Assembly: GCA_016213245.1 (NCBI GenBank)
Contig: JACRBC010000153.1
Span: forward strand, 1 to 64,000
Source: Candidatus Solibacter usitatus
GTDB taxonomy: Bacteria > Acidobacteriota > Terriglobia > Bryobacterales > Bryobacteraceae
Direction: 5' to 3'
Length of the DNA stretch: 64,000 nt
Positions 7,913-20,639 of this stretch are shown here, in pieces (within the stretch, counting starts at the first letter, position 1; each line of letters starts with the position of its first letter). The notes below the pieces were generated by a model. That model was not told where the DNA came from and made no database searches. It saw only the letters and a program-made list of their open reading frames with translations. Position numbers and translations under genes: made by a program.

Positions 7913-10900
7913 ACCGCAGCCCGAGCTGCACCTGGCGTTTTTCGTAGGCGCCGTTGAAGCGGCCGAAGCTGGCGCTGCTGCGGTTGGAGTCCACCGTGCG
8001 GTAGTTGGTCACGTTGAACACGTTGAAGAACTCCGAGCGGAACTGAAGGCCCATGCCCTCGCGCGGCAGGCGGAAGTCCTTCATCAGGGAGAAGTCCAAC
8101 TGGTAGAAGGCGGGCATGCGGGCGATGTTGCGGCCCGCGTTGCCGAAAGGGTTGTTGCCGTTGGGGCCGGTGGCGGTAGGCAAACTCACATTGGCCGGGT
8201 TCAGATACTGCTCGTTGATGCGCTTGTCGGCGGCCAGGATGGGATCGCCGGAGATGTTGGGCCGGAACCACGGGCGGCCGCGCCAGTCCTGCTGGATGCC
8301 GGAGACGGAAAAGTTGCCGGCGAGCTGATGGACGAGGTTGATGCGCCCGCCGGAGTAAGCGTTGCTGATGCCGCCCACCTGCCAGCCTCCGAGCACGGCG
8401 TCGGCCACGGCGTTGCCATCGGCGCCCCACTTGCGGCCCTTGCCGTAGGGGAGATTGTAGAGAACGCTGGTGGTGTTAGTCAGCGTCTGGTCGTAGGCCG
8501 AGGGGCCCTTGTCGCCGGCGCGATTCCGGAAGTCCTGCATGGAGGAGCCGGCGCCGTTGATGCCTTCCAGCGCGCCCGCGCCGTTGTCCATCGCCTTGCC
8601 CCAGGTGAATGAGTTGAGGAAGAACAGACCGCCCTGGAAGCGGCGCTCGAAGCGCGCCTGCAGGCTCTGGTAGTTGGACCAGCCGCCGTTGTGGGCGTAG
8701 GTGATGTCGCTGAAAGTGGCGATGGGGCGGCGCGACTGCAATGCGATGGTCGAGCCGTTGGTGTTGGGCAGCGCCTGGTTGTAGTCGGCGAAGAGGATCA
8801 GCTTGTTCGCGCGGTTGCCGACATAGGCGACGTCGACGATCGTGTTTTTGGCGATCTCGCGCTGCACGCCGAAGAACCAGCTCGCCACGTAGGCGCTGCG
8901 GTAGTTCTGCGGCATGTAGGTGACGTTGGCCCGCAGCGGGTTGAAGTTCACGCTGTCGGTGAAGCCCGCCGGGTAGCCCTGGTCGGTGGTGCGGAAGGTG
9001 GACTGGACAGGATTCTGCGACACCAGCGCGTTGACCACCTGGGGCCCGTTGATGGCCAGCAGGTTGCCCCCGCCGGCGCGGTTGAAATGGATGAAGTTCA
9101 CGCCGAAGCCGGAGCGGATGACAGTCTTCTGGTCCCAGGAGTAGGCGGCGCCGATGCGCGGCGCCCAGTTGTTGCGGTCCGGGTCCATCATCGCCCGGTT
9201 GCCGATGGAACCGTTGCTGGCCGGGACCATGACGAGCTTGGCGGGATCGAAATTGGACAGCCTGTTGTCCTTCTCCCACTGCGGCGAGGCGTATTCGTAG
9301 CGCACGCCAAGGTTCACAGTCAGCTTGGAGTTGACCTTCCAGTCGTCCTGCAAGTAGAGGAACGACATCTGCTGGCGGTATTGGGCGATGAACAGAGTGG
9401 TGAGGGCGTAGGTGTCGCGGGCGCCGAAAAAGAAATCGGCGATGGAAAACGTCCCGGCGTCGCCCGGGGCCGTGGCGGTGGGCTTGGAAAAGCCGCCGGC
9501 GTAGGAATCGCGGCCGTAGAGCGGATTGACGTCCTGCACCTCGGTGTGGATGCGCTGGTATTCGTAGCCGGTCTTCAGCGAGTGCTTGCCGAGGATGCGG
9601 GCGTAGTTGACCTTGGGATTCCACATGGTGGGGTACTGCCACTGCGGGTTGGTGGCCTGGCGGCCGATGTTGCTGACGCCGGAGAAGAGCTGTGAGTTCA
9701 GCCCGCCGGAGACGCGCGGGTCGGCCGGCAGTCCGCTGATGCCGTAGGCGTCCTGCATGGACGGGCCGCCGAGGCCTATCGGGTTCTTGCCGGCGTTTGT
9801 CCTGTTCACGCCGAAGCGGAATTCGATCAGGTCGCGCGGCGTGGCGGTCAGGGTGACGCCTGAGGCCAGAGCCTGGTTCAGGATGCGGGTGCGGCCGTTG
9901 GAGTCGCCGCCGGACGGCCCGGGAATGCCGGGCTCCTCCAGGATGTTGTCCTTGCGCTGGCCCAGCCGGACGAAGGCGCTGATGCGGCTGCTGAACTGGT
10001 GGTCGATCTTGGCGTTGAACTTGTCGCCGAAGTCGCGGAAGCCGCGCGGGCCGTAATAGTTGCTGGAGCGTGTTGTGTTGTCGAACGCCGCCGGCAGGTC
10101 ATTCAGAACCTTCACGGCAAAGGGGAGCAGCACGTTGCGCGGCAGCGGCGTGTTGGCGGGGTAGATAGTGCCGCGGATGGGATCCTTTACCGGCACCGTG
10201 AACACGGCGTTGCGGTCGTTGGCCGTCGGCAGGTTGACGAACGTGACGTTCTTGGCCACCCAGCGCATGCCTTCGTAGTCGGCGAAGTAGAAGGTGCGGT
10301 TCTTGATGATCGGCCCGCCGAGCGTGGCGCCAAACTGGTTGCGGTTGAAGGGCGGCTTTTTGCCGTCGCGCGGCCGGTAGTAGTCGAAGGCGTTCATCGA
10401 GCGGTTGCGGTTGAACTCCCACAGAGAGCCCTTCAGCCGGTTGGTTCCGCTCTTGTAGGCGACGTTCACCGTGGCGCCGCCCGTGCGGCCGTACTCGGCC
10501 GACATGTTGTTGGTCACCACCTGGAACTCGGCCACGGCGTCCGGAGTCGGCTGCATCACCTGGTTGGCGAAGCCCTGATTGGAGGTGCCATAGGCGTTGT
10601 TGTCGACGCCGTCGAGCAGGAAGTTGTTCACCGTGCTGCGCAGTCCGTTCACGTTCACCGAGCCTTCACGGGTGACGAAACCGCCGGTGGAGATGGGCGA
10701 CGGCCGCACGCCGGTGGTCAGCAGCACCAGTGAGGAGTACTGGCGGCCATTCAGCGGCAACTCGGCGATGGCCTCCTGCTTGATGACCTGCCCGCGCTGG
10801 CTGGTGTCGGTTTCCACCAGCGAGACCGACTCGCTCACGTTTACCGTCTCTGAAACCGAGCCGACCTTCAGTTCCAGGTCGATTCGCTGCCGGGCGCCGA

Positions 10901-11186
10901 CGGTGGCCTCGAAGTCCTCCACCACGGCCAGGGCGAAGCCGGCCTTTTCGGCAACCAGCTTGTAGTGCCCGATGCGGACCTGGAGGAACTCGAATGCGCC
11001 GCCTTCGTCCGCTTCCCTCGCAGACGAGATCCCGGTGCCGATATTGGTCAGCGTCACCTTGGCGCTGGGCACCACTCCACCCGTCTTGTCCTTGACAGTG
11101 CCCAAAATGGTGGCGGTATCAAATTGCGCCGAAGCCGGAATGCCGAGGCATACGGCCAGCAGACTGTTCAGTAGAAGCTTGTTCAA
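7902..11186 (-). CDS. Oar-like TonB-dependent outer-membrane receptor with carboxypeptidase-regulatory-like domain
   Basis: 1094 residues. A signal peptide (MNKLLLNSLLAVCLGIPASA) precedes a carboxypeptidase-regulatory-like domain (about 24-110, with ILGTVKDKTGGVVPSAKV). The plug follows (about 115-235, IAELPLNGRQYSSLVLLTTG and NNFLLDGVDNNAYG), then a long beta-barrel ending in LGLRFTF, the usual aromatic outer-membrane C-terminus. The start is TTG with AGGGG about 9 bases upstream. These receptors are abundant in Solibacter relatives and take up oligosaccharides or other large ligands. The neighbouring GH106 gene on the same strand suggests a carbohydrate ligand, but that is inference. Confidence 0.92.
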   Translation of the reverse strand: MNKLLLNSLLAVCLGIPASAQFDTATILGTVKDKTGGVVPSAKVTLTNIGTGISSAREADEGGAFEFLQVRIGHYKLVAEKAGFALAVVEDFEATVGARQRIDLELKVGSVSETVNVSESVSLVETDTSQRGQVIKQEAIAELPLNGRQYSSLVLLTTGVRPSPISTGGFVTREGSVNVNGLRSTVNNFLLDGVDNNAYGTSNQGFANQVMQPTPDAVAEFQVVTNNMSAEYGRTGGATVNVAYKSGTNRLKGSLWEFNRNRSMNAFDYYRPRDGKKPPFNRNQFGATLGGPIIKNRTFYFADYEGMRWVAKNVTFVNLPTANDRNAVFTVPVKDPIRGTIYPANTPLPRNVLLPFAVKVLNDLPAAFDNTTRSSNYYGPRGFRDFGDKFNAKIDHQFSSRISAFVRLGQRKDNILEEPGIPGPSGGDSNGRTRILNQALASGVTLTATPRDLIEFRFGVNRTNAGKNPIGLGGPSMQDAYGISGLPADPRVSGGLNSQLFSGVSNIGRQATNPQWQYPTMWNPKVNYARILGKHSLKTGYEYQRIHTEVQDVNPLYGRDSYAGGFSKPTATAPGDAGTFSIADFFFGARDTYALTTLFIAQYRQQMSFLYLQDDWKVNSKLTVNLGVRYEYASPQWEKDNRLSNFDPAKLVMVPASNGSIGNRAMMDPDRNNWAPRIGAAYSWDQKTVIRSGFGVNFIHFNRAGGGNLLAINGPQVVNALVSQNPVQSTFRTTDQGYPAGFTDSVNFNPLRANVTYMPQNYRSAYVASWFFGVQREIAKNTIVDVAYVGNRANKLILFADYNQALPNTNGSTIALQSRRPIATFSDITYAHNGGWSNYQSLQARFERRFQGGLFFLNSFTWGKAMDNGAGALEGINGAGSSMQDFRNRAGDKGPSAYDQTLTNTTSVLYNLPYGKGRKWGADGNAVADAVLGGWQVGGISNAYSGGRINLVHQLAGNFSVSGIQQDWRGRPWFRPNISGDPILAADKRINEQYLNPANVSLPTATGPNGNNPFGNAGRNIARMPAFYQLDFSLMKDFRLPREGMGLQFRSEFFNVFNVTNYRTVDSNRSSASFGRFNGAYEKRQVQLGLRFTF

Positions 11187-11243
11187 GGAAGTACCCCTTA
11201 CCAGAGGATGCTAAACCAGAGTCACTGCGCAGTGAAGAAATAT

Positions 11244-11543
11244 TTACAGAATCGTTACAATGCGGCCGGAGGGGGCCAGGGAGCGCTCGATGGCAGAACT
11301 TTGCTCCCCGCCGCCGGGGTCGACGATGAGGGTGAACCAGGCGGGCCGCCAGGGGATGTCATCCCGGTGGCCAGCAATAAACATGACGTTGTCATGGGCG
11401 GCCATCTCGCGACGGGCGGCGCGTACCTCCTCCCCCGTGCCGAGCCCGACCAGGAGGTGACCGGCGGCCAGGGCAGGCAGGTGGGTGCGGTCCCTCAGAG
11501 AGGTGAGCAGGACGCGGTCTTCACTGGTGACGGAAACGGGCAC
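11244..11543 (-). CDS. Small protein resembling part of a SAM-dependent methyltransferase fold
   Basis: 99 residues with a GTG start 8 bases after the thiC stop on the same strand, so it is probably co-transcribed. HLLVGLGTGEEVRAARREM resembles the glycine loop of Rossmann methyltransferases. NVMFIAGHRDDIPWRPAWFT followed by LIVDP and SLAPSGRIVTI resembles the motif II-III strands and the late LxPGGxxV strand. It is only about half the length of a normal class I methyltransferase. It may be a minimal or degenerate domain, and I cannot name a function. Confidence 0.55.
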   Translation of the reverse strand: MPVSVTSEDRVLLTSLRDRTHLPALAAGHLLVGLGTGEEVRAARREMAAHDNVMFIAGHRDDIPWRPAWFTLIVDPGGGEQSSAIERSLAPSGRIVTIL

Positions 11544-11551
11544 AGTGGCAA

Positions 11552-13213
<1,662 letters not shown>

Positions 13214-13233
13214 GAGCCCGGTGAGCCGGTGAG

Positions 13234-14622
<1,389 letters not shown>

Positions 14623-16248
14623 TCAGTCCTCGCCCTCGGTTTCAGTCTGCCAGCGCCCGCGGGCTCTCAGTTGCGCCACCTCGATCTCGGCCATCTCTTT
14701 GAGCTTTAGTGTGTCCACTTTGGCCACGCGGTTCAGCGGAAGCTGGCCCGGCTCGACAATCACGTAGTGCAGCGGCCGCATGTAGGAGGTCAGGCCGCGC
14801 GCGTGCCGCCGCAACTCCGCCGCCGTCAGATCCACCCCGGGACGCTTTTCGACAAAGGCCACAATGGCTTCCACCCAAATCGGATGCTCCACACCGACGA
14901 CGCCGGAGGAAGCCACCTTGTCAGAGAGCGCCGCCAGATGGTTTTCGACGTCGCCCGGGAAGACCTGGAAGCCCGCCGGTTTGATCACCCACTTCGAGCG
15001 CCCGGCAAAGTGCAGCCCCGCCGCATCCAGGCGGCCCATGTCGCCGGTGTACAAGTGGCCGTCTGAGGACAGCGCGGCCGCCGTCGCTTCGGGGTCGTTC
15101 ACGTACCCGGCGAAGGTCTGGGGGCCATTGAAGCACACATGCCCAATCTCGCCGGCCGCCACTTCGTCGCCCGCCGCGCCGCCGGCCTTCATCGGATTGC
15201 GAATGGTCATGCCGTAAATGGGCATAGGGAAGCCGATGCCCGCGGCAACGGCGTCCACGTCGCCGCTGGGGGCGGTATAGGTGCAAAAGCCCGACGTCTC
15301 CGTCAGCCCCAGGCCCGTGGCGATGCGCGGCGCCATCGTGCGGAGCTTCTCCAGAAACGGCCGGGGAACGGCCTGGCCGCCGTAAACGGCGATTTCGAGG
15401 CTGGAAAGGTCCCGCTTGCCCCACTCCGAATGACGCCATTCCATGAGGGACATGGCCGGAATCTGGCCGAGCAGCCGGACCTTGTATTTCTCGATCGCCT
15501 CCAGACTCTTGCCCGGGTCGAACAACTCCAGCGTGACCGCGGTGCCGCCCCAGAAAAAAATCGACATGAGCAGTTCGGCCTGGCAGCCGACATGGCTCGG
15601 CGGCAGGTTGACCAGCGCCCGCGAGGCGTCGAACTCGAATGCCGCGCCCAGGCACAGGTTTTGGGAGGTGATGCTGCGGTGGGTCAGCAGCGCCGCCTTG
15701 GGACGCCCCGTGGATCCGGTGGTGAAGATCACCTGCGCCCCGTCGGTGGGCGCGACCTCCGGCCACTCAACGGGCTCGGAACCGCCCATGGCGGCTGCAA
15801 AAAGCGCCTTGAGCTCGTCCACGTTCCAAAGCTGCTCGATAAACGGGCACTCGGCCTGCGACTCGAAAGCGAGAGCGGTGGCATAGCCCTTGGCACGCAC
15901 CAGGCTCAAACAGCGGATGAGTTCGGCCGGCGACAGCCGCAGGTCGAGCGGCACGTGAATCACGCCGATGCGGAAGCAGGCGTACTCAAGAAAGATGTGC
16001 TCGTTCAACAGGGGCAGGGAAGTGGCCAGGAAGTCGCCCTTGCGGAATCCGCGGCGGAGAAGCTCGCCGGCAAGCGCGCGCGTCACGCGGTCCAGCGTGG
16101 CCCAGTCCACCACCGTGTCGCGGGTGGCGTTGATGATCGCCGGTTCCGCCGGCTTGCGTTCGGCCCACCAACTCATCGCATCGTGAATCAGGTGCCGGCC
16201 GCGGAACTCGTTCTCATACTGCGCCAGGGTGCATTGTAGGTAGGCCAT
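14623..16248 (-). CDS. AMP-binding acyl-CoA synthetase/ligase-like enzyme
   Basis: 541 residues of the ANL adenylating superfamily. Core motifs are IFTTGSTGRPKAALLTHRS (P-loop), LTETSGFCTYTAPSG, YTGDMGRLDAAGLHFAGRSK (hinge and AMP ribose Asp) and the late lysine in LPLNRVAKVDTLK. It activates a carboxylic acid, probably a fatty or aryl acid, through an acyl-adenylate. The specific substrate cannot be read from sequence. It lies 45 bases upstream of argG on the same strand and is divergent from a GH43-like gene. Confidence 0.88.
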   Translation of the reverse strand: MAYLQCTLAQYENEFRGRHLIHDAMSWWAERKPAEPAIINATRDTVVDWATLDRVTRALAGELLRRGFRKGDFLATSLPLLNEHIFLEYACFRIGVIHVPLDLRLSPAELIRCLSLVRAKGYATALAFESQAECPFIEQLWNVDELKALFAAAMGGSEPVEWPEVAPTDGAQVIFTTGSTGRPKAALLTHRSITSQNLCLGAAFEFDASRALVNLPPSHVGCQAELLMSIFFWGGTAVTLELFDPGKSLEAIEKYKVRLLGQIPAMSLMEWRHSEWGKRDLSSLEIAVYGGQAVPRPFLEKLRTMAPRIATGLGLTETSGFCTYTAPSGDVDAVAAGIGFPMPIYGMTIRNPMKAGGAAGDEVAAGEIGHVCFNGPQTFAGYVNDPEATAAALSSDGHLYTGDMGRLDAAGLHFAGRSKWVIKPAGFQVFPGDVENHLAALSDKVASSGVVGVEHPIWVEAIVAFVEKRPGVDLTAAELRRHARGLTSYMRPLHYVIVEPGQLPLNRVAKVDTLKLKEMAEIEVAQLRARGRWQTETEGED

Positions 16249-16272
16249 CTTGGATATCTTCTTAAGAGCACC

Positions 16273-17193
16273 ATGCTGCGCGCAATTCTATTTTTGCTGC
16301 CGCTATCCGCCCTGGCCTCCGGAGACGCCGTCTTTACCTTCTTTCGGGGTAACGGTGAAACAGGCGTTTACCTCGCCCACTCCAGCGATGGCTATCATTG
16401 GACCGCCCTGAACGGCAACCAGCCGCTCCTCAAGCCCCAGTACCCCGGCATGCTCATGCGCGACCCGTTCCTGGTGAAGGGGCCGGGCAGGACCTGGCGC
16501 CTGCTCTGGACCACCGGCTGGACCCGCGCGAAGAACGGCGCACTCACCATCGGCCACGCCTCGTCAAAGGACCTGGTCCGCTGGTCTGACCAGCAACTGA
16601 TAGACATTCCCCTGGAAGGCGCCCGCAACGCCTGGGCGCCGGAGATGGTCTGGGACGCGAGCCGGAAGCGCTGGATCATCTTTTGGGCTTCGACCATCCC
16701 CGGCCGCTTCCCTGATACCGGGAAGACGGGGGACAGCGGCTACAACCACCGCCTCTGGTCCATGACCACCGCCGATTTCAAGACCTTCTCACAGCCTGAA
16801 CTCTACTTCGATCCCGGCTTCAACAGCATCGACTCCACCCTGATCCGCACCGGCAAGCGCTGGACGATGGTCTTCAAGGACGAACGCCGAGACCCGCTTC
16901 AAAAGCGGCTCCGCCTGGCCTTTGCCGCCACGCCCGCCGGGCACTGGTCCGGCGTGACGGAGCCGTTCACCACCGATTGGATCGAAGGTCCATCCGTGCT
17001 GAAAGTCGGCCGCGATTGGATCATCTACTTCGACCATTACGCCAAGCCCCAATACTATGGGGCCTACCGCACCCGGGACTGGAAGTCCTTCGAGGAGATC
17101 AGCAAGCGGCTTACTTTCCCCGCCGAGCCGCGGCACGGCACGGCCAGCAGGATCTCCCGCCGGGAAGCGGTTCGCCTGAAATCCCTGCGCTGA
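16273..17193 (+). CDS. Secreted GH43-like five-bladed propeller glycosidase
   Basis: 306 residues. Signal peptide MLRAILFLLPLSALASGDA is followed by an antiparallel propeller pattern: VYLAHSSDGYHWTALNGNQP, LMRDPFLVKGPGRTWRLLWT, NAWAPEMVWDASRKRWIIFW, FNSIDSTLIRTGKRWTMVFK and WIEGPSVLKVGRDWIIYFD. RDPF and APEM-type blades with spaced acidic residues are typical of GH43/GH32-like arabinanases and xylosidases. The substrate is unknown. Short genes of this type are often annotated only as hypothetical in this phylum. Confidence 0.7.
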   Translation: MLRAILFLLPLSALASGDAVFTFFRGNGETGVYLAHSSDGYHWTALNGNQPLLKPQYPGMLMRDPFLVKGPGRTWRLLWTTGWTRAKNGALTIGHASSKDLVRWSDQQLIDIPLEGARNAWAPEMVWDASRKRWIIFWASTIPGRFPDTGKTGDSGYNHRLWSMTTADFKTFSQPELYFDPGFNSIDSTLIRTGKRWTMVFKDERRDPLQKRLRLAFAATPAGHWSGVTEPFTTDWIEGPSVLKVGRDWIIYFDHYAKPQYYGAYRTRDWKSFEEISKRLTFPAEPRHGTASRISRREAVRLKSLR

Positions 17194-17257
17194 AGACGAG
17201 TGCGAAGAATGCTGTCACCTGGCGGGGACGAAGTGCGTCCACTGGAATGACGGTAGA

Positions 17258-18130
17258 ATGAAAATAGTTGCGATGGGTGATGCCGTGAGGGTGTTGATTC
17301 TCAGCCTGGCCTTGGTCTTGCCGGCCGGCGCGTCCGATTTGGAACGCGCGCAGCGGCTCTTCGACCGCACGGACTACCGCGCGGCCATCGACGTTCTCAG
17401 CGCCTCCGGCGAGCCAAAGAACGGCCCGGCGTGGCAGCTTGCGGGCCGAAGCTGGTATCAACTCGGCGACTTCAAGAAGGCCATCGATTCCTTCGAGAAG
17501 GCGATCGAGGCTGAACCGGCCAACTCCTGCTACCACAACTGGATGGGCCGTGCCTGGGGCCGGCGGGCGGAGATCGCCAACCCGCTTTCAGCGCCGGGCT
17601 ACGCTTCCAAGGCGCGCGGCTACTTCGAAAAGGCGGTGGCGCTGAACCCCAAGGACCAGGAGGCGGCCAGCGACCTCCTCTCCTACTACCTGGATGCGCC
17701 CAGATTCCTCGGCGGCGGGCTCGACAAAGCGGCGGCGCTGGCCGAGCGGATGAAGGCTGACGATCCGGCCGAGTACCACTTCGCCCTGGCCCGCATCGCC
17801 GAACAGAGGAAGCAGTGGGATCTGGCTGAGGGCCAGTTGCGCCGCGCCGTCGAGCTGGCGCCGAAACAGGTAGGCCGCATCGTCGACCTGGCGCGGTTCC
17901 TCGCGCGGCGCGGCAAGCACCACGAATCCGACAGCGCCTTCCAGTTGGCGGCGAAAGTGGACCCCGCCAACAAGGCGGTGATCTTTGCGCGCGCCGAGAC
18001 CTATATCGCCTCCGGGCGCAACGTCGATGACGCCAGAAAGCTGCTGCAACAGTATCTGCAACTGCCGCTGGGTCCGGATGATCCTTCGCGCGAGGAAGCC
18101 CGCCGGTTGCTGCGCAAGGCCGGCGGCTAA
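17258..18130 (+). CDS. Exported tetratricopeptide-repeat protein
   Basis: 290 residues. A signal peptide (VRVLILSLALVLPAGAS) precedes several TPR units, for example AIDVLSASGEPKNGPAWQLA, FKKAIDSFEKAIEAEPANSC, ARGYFEKAVALNPKDQEAAS, WDLAEGQLRRAVELAPKQVG and SDSAFQLAAKVDPANKAVIF. It probably serves as a scaffold or protein-binding module in the periplasm. The start is uncertain: ATG at 17273 would also leave the signal peptide intact. Its TAA overlaps the stop of the convergent BNR gene by three bases (shared CTAA). Confidence 0.8.
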   Translation: MKIVAMGDAVRVLILSLALVLPAGASDLERAQRLFDRTDYRAAIDVLSASGEPKNGPAWQLAGRSWYQLGDFKKAIDSFEKAIEAEPANSCYHNWMGRAWGRRAEIANPLSAPGYASKARGYFEKAVALNPKDQEAASDLLSYYLDAPRFLGGGLDKAAALAERMKADDPAEYHFALARIAEQRKQWDLAEGQLRRAVELAPKQVGRIVDLARFLARRGKHHESDSAFQLAAKVDPANKAVIFARAETYIASGRNVDDARKLLQQYLQLPLGPDDPSREEARRLLRKAGG

Positions 18131-19410
18131 AGTTCCACTTCCAGAACAGAGACGGTCTGCGGGGGAATGTCTTCGAGCGTCTCAGCATTACCCTGACCGA
18201 CGCGCTGGTGGAACAGGTGCAGTCTGTTCTCCGCCGCCCACAGCGCGGCATCGCCGGTCGGCTCCCACTGGCCGACGGTCTCAGTGGTGAGATCCCGGAT
18301 GGTCCAGCGGAGGTAGGGCGGAGCGGCTTCGGCGGCGCTCACCACGCCTCCGCGCTCGTCGTCCCGGAAGATCATGTGGGCGCGGTCCTTCTTGTCCACC
18401 AGCAGCAGCGGCCTGGAAAGGGGAATCCGCCGCGCTCCGCCGGCGCCGCTCAAGTCGCAGTCGATCGTCCGCGAGCCGATCCGGATGGTCTCCCACCGCG
18501 AGCCGCTGTTCCACACCAGACGGTACTGCGGGGCTTTTTCGCCGGGCGCGCGCCACCAGGTCGAGATCAGCGGGCGGCCGCGCGAATCCACCGCCATGGT
18601 GCCCGTGTTAATCAGTTCGCTCTTCATCGGGATGGCCACGGCGACTTCAGCCGTCTCCAGTGTGATGGGCAACCGGTAGGCCTCACCGTTCGACTTGCGC
18701 CACGTCGCGCCCTCGTCATCGGACCGCGCGTAGCAGATGTCGTGATTGGTGGATGCATCGCCGAGTTCGCGCCAGCACCACGAGACGTGCCAGCGGCCCC
18801 GGCCGTCGATGGCCAGGCGGTTGGTGTAGGCGTTGCGGTTCTGGCCGCCGTGAATCAGCGGCGCGCACAGCGTCCGCCACTGGCGTCGCGCGACGTCATA
18901 GCGCTTCAGGATGGTGTCTCCGCGTCCCGAAGCCCCATGGCGGTACAGAAACAACAGATCGCCGTTGGCCAGCGGAAAGAACTCCGGGTAGGTGACGCGA
19001 GTCTCCAACTCGCCATCCATGGCGACCTTGGCGGATAACTCCAGCGAGCCGGGTTCCACGGTCCGCGCGTAGCGCAGAGGGTGCGCGTGGTGGTCCCACG
19101 ACAGATGCAACACGCCAGCGCCGTCGATGCCCAGCGAGATGCCGTTGTGGGCGTCGCGGATATTGCCTGAGTACTGGGTCTTCACCACTGCGCATTCCGT
19201 CGACGGCAGCCGCCGCCGGGCCAGCATCAGCTCTCCGCCGGGCGCGTACCAGGCCAGGTATTGCAGCCCGCCGCGCGAGACCAGCGGCTGGCAGAAGATG
19301 GTGCAGTTTACCGTGTTCATCGCGTGGCCCGTGCCGGCCGGAACCAGGCGGGTCAGCGGGCGGGGCGCCAGAAGCACGCCGGGGAATGCCAGGAAGCGTC
19401 GGCGATGCAT
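18127..19410 (-). CDS. BNR-4-type repeat protein, probable secreted sialidase-fold/polysaccharide-acting protein
   Basis: 427 residues from the ATG at 19410. I chose it because it begins MHRRRFLAFPGVLLAPRP, a Tat-like leader, and has TACGAT 6 bases upstream; an upstream ATG would add 17 residues. Propeller features include DAHNGISLGIDGAGVLHLSW, TYPEFFPLANGDLLFLYRHG, NRNAYTNRLAIDGRGRWHVS and ICYARSDDEGATWRKSNGE, an Asp-box-like turn. BNR-4 proteins often accompany polysaccharide lyase and sulfatase genes; here the neighbours are GH43-like and TPR proteins. The activity is not predictable. Confidence 0.78.
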   Translation of the reverse strand: MHRRRFLAFPGVLLAPRPLTRLVPAGTGHAMNTVNCTIFCQPLVSRGGLQYLAWYAPGGELMLARRRLPSTECAVVKTQYSGNIRDAHNGISLGIDGAGVLHLSWDHHAHPLRYARTVEPGSLELSAKVAMDGELETRVTYPEFFPLANGDLLFLYRHGASGRGDTILKRYDVARRQWRTLCAPLIHGGQNRNAYTNRLAIDGRGRWHVSWCWRELGDASTNHDICYARSDDEGATWRKSNGEAYRLPITLETAEVAVAIPMKSELINTGTMAVDSRGRPLISTWWRAPGEKAPQYRLVWNSGSRWETIRIGSRTIDCDLSGAGGARRIPLSRPLLLVDKKDRAHMIFRDDERGGVVSAAEAAPPYLRWTIRDLTTETVGQWEPTGDAALWAAENRLHLFHQRVGQGNAETLEDIPPQTVSVLEVEL

Positions 19411-19416
19411 CGCTCC

Positions 19417-19422
19417 ATCGTA
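19417..19422 (-). promoter_or_regulatory. -10 box (TACGAT) 6 bases before the BNR-gene ATG
   Basis: The minus strand reads TACGAT, GGAGCG, ATG. It fits the TANNNT-N6/7-start pattern seen at several genes in this window and suggests a leaderless mRNA. Confidence 0.4.
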
Positions 19423-19562
19423 TCGCGGCTGCCTCCACGGGCTAGCCCTCATTACGTACAAACTGTGGAACTTAGCCCGACGAGTTGACCGCGCTGCGCG
19501 AATTCACCCAGCCCGGCGCAGGTCAGGCGACGGCCATCGCGACTGTTGAAGTCTCCTTCACG

Positions 19563-19590
19563 TTGACGTTCAAGCATTTAAGATAATAAT
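19563..19590 (+). promoter_or_regulatory. Sigma-70-like promoter upstream of the molybdoenzyme operon
   Basis: TTGACG at 19563-19568 and AATAAT at 19585-19590 are spaced by 16 bases. They lie in a strikingly AT-rich stretch about 115 bases before the FeS-subunit start. They match the -35/-10 consensus at 5 of 6 positions each. No other good promoter is visible in the 19411-19706 gap. Confidence 0.4.
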
Positions 19591-19706
19591 ACTTGATGGT
19601 ATGAATTAATGGTCGAGTGGCGCAAGAAATGCATGGCAGGTCCCAGGTTGGGTGTCCCCTCGGGCTGCTCGGCCAATGCTGTAAAAACCCACAGGAGGGA
19701 GAGCGC

Positions 19707-20630
19707 ATGACCCCCAAGGAAGATGATGATCGCCGGGCCCCGGCAGCGCGGCGGGACTTCTTCAAAGTGCTTGGCAGTTTGGGCGCGGGCGGCGTCACCG
19801 CCGCGTTCGGCCTGAAGGTGCTGGGCTCCAGGAACCTGGAAGCCGCTCCTGCGCCTCCGCCCCTGGCTGAGCCCACGGGTAACGTGATCCTGCGGATGCA
19901 GCAGGATCTGGAGCGAGCGATCTCCCCCGGCGCCGCGCCCAGTTGGCTCATGGTGGTGGACACAAGGAAATGCATCGGTTGTGACTCCTGCACGGTGGCT
20001 TGCCGGGCCGAGAACCCGGCCGGGCCGGGCGGCGCTTTCCGCCGCGTGATCAAAAAGGAGTTGCCGATCAGCGCCCGCCCGTGGGTGATCTACAAGCCGG
20101 CCAACTGCCTCCAGTGCGACGATGCCCCCTGCATGCGCGCCGTGCCCAAGGACATGATGTGGAAACGTTCCGACGGTATCGTGGAACTCGACCCCGGCCG
20201 GTTGCGCGGGCCCTACGCCCAGGCGGCCGCACAGGCCTGCCCCATCCATGCGCTGCACGTCGACGACGGTGTGACCTTCACCCAGGACACGCCCCAGCCG
20301 CAAGCCTACGAGTCCCGTACGTTTGTGGAGAACGGCGTGGCTCAGAGCCGCAAGCCGGAGTTGGGCGCCATCGCCGGCGCAGGCCGGAAATGCACGTTCT
20401 GCAGCCATCTGCTCGACGTCGGCGTTCTGCCCGCATGCGTGTCCACCTGCCTCGGTGGCGCCATGTACTTCGGCGATGCCAACGACAAGAACAGCCTGGT
20501 GAGCGAGGTCACGCAAGGGCGCAGGGTTTTCAAGGGCCACCAGAACCAGGGCCTGAAGCCGCGGGTGATCTACTTCGAAGAGTCCATGCCGGGCACCCCC
20601 CACATCGATTGCAGCGCCTGCCATTCCTAG
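19707..20630 (+). CDS. Tat-exported 4Fe-4S ferredoxin-type electron-transfer subunit (TtrB/PhsB/NrfC-like)
   Basis: 307 residues from the ATG at 19707, which has AGGAGGGA at 19693-19700. The twin-arginine leader is ARRDFFKVLGSLGAGG. Iron-sulfur motifs are CIGCDSCTVACRAENP, CLQCDDAPCMRAVPK, ACPIHAL and CTFCSHLLDVGVLPACVSTC, together giving the four-cluster arrangement of DMSO-reductase-family beta subunits. It ends in HIDCSACHS. It should pass electrons to the molybdopterin subunit 9 bases downstream. The closest fit by eye is tetrathionate or thiosulfate reductase B-type proteins; the substrate is unproven. Confidence 0.88.
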   Translation: MTPKEDDDRRAPAARRDFFKVLGSLGAGGVTAAFGLKVLGSRNLEAAPAPPPLAEPTGNVILRMQQDLERAISPGAAPSWLMVVDTRKCIGCDSCTVACRAENPAGPGGAFRRVIKKELPISARPWVIYKPANCLQCDDAPCMRAVPKDMMWKRSDGIVELDPGRLRGPYAQAAAQACPIHALHVDDGVTFTQDTPQPQAYESRTFVENGVAQSRKPELGAIAGAGRKCTFCSHLLDVGVLPACVSTCLGGAMYFGDANDKNSLVSEVTQGRRVFKGHQNQGLKPRVIYFEESMPGTPHIDCSACHS

Positions 20631-20639
20631 GAGGATTTC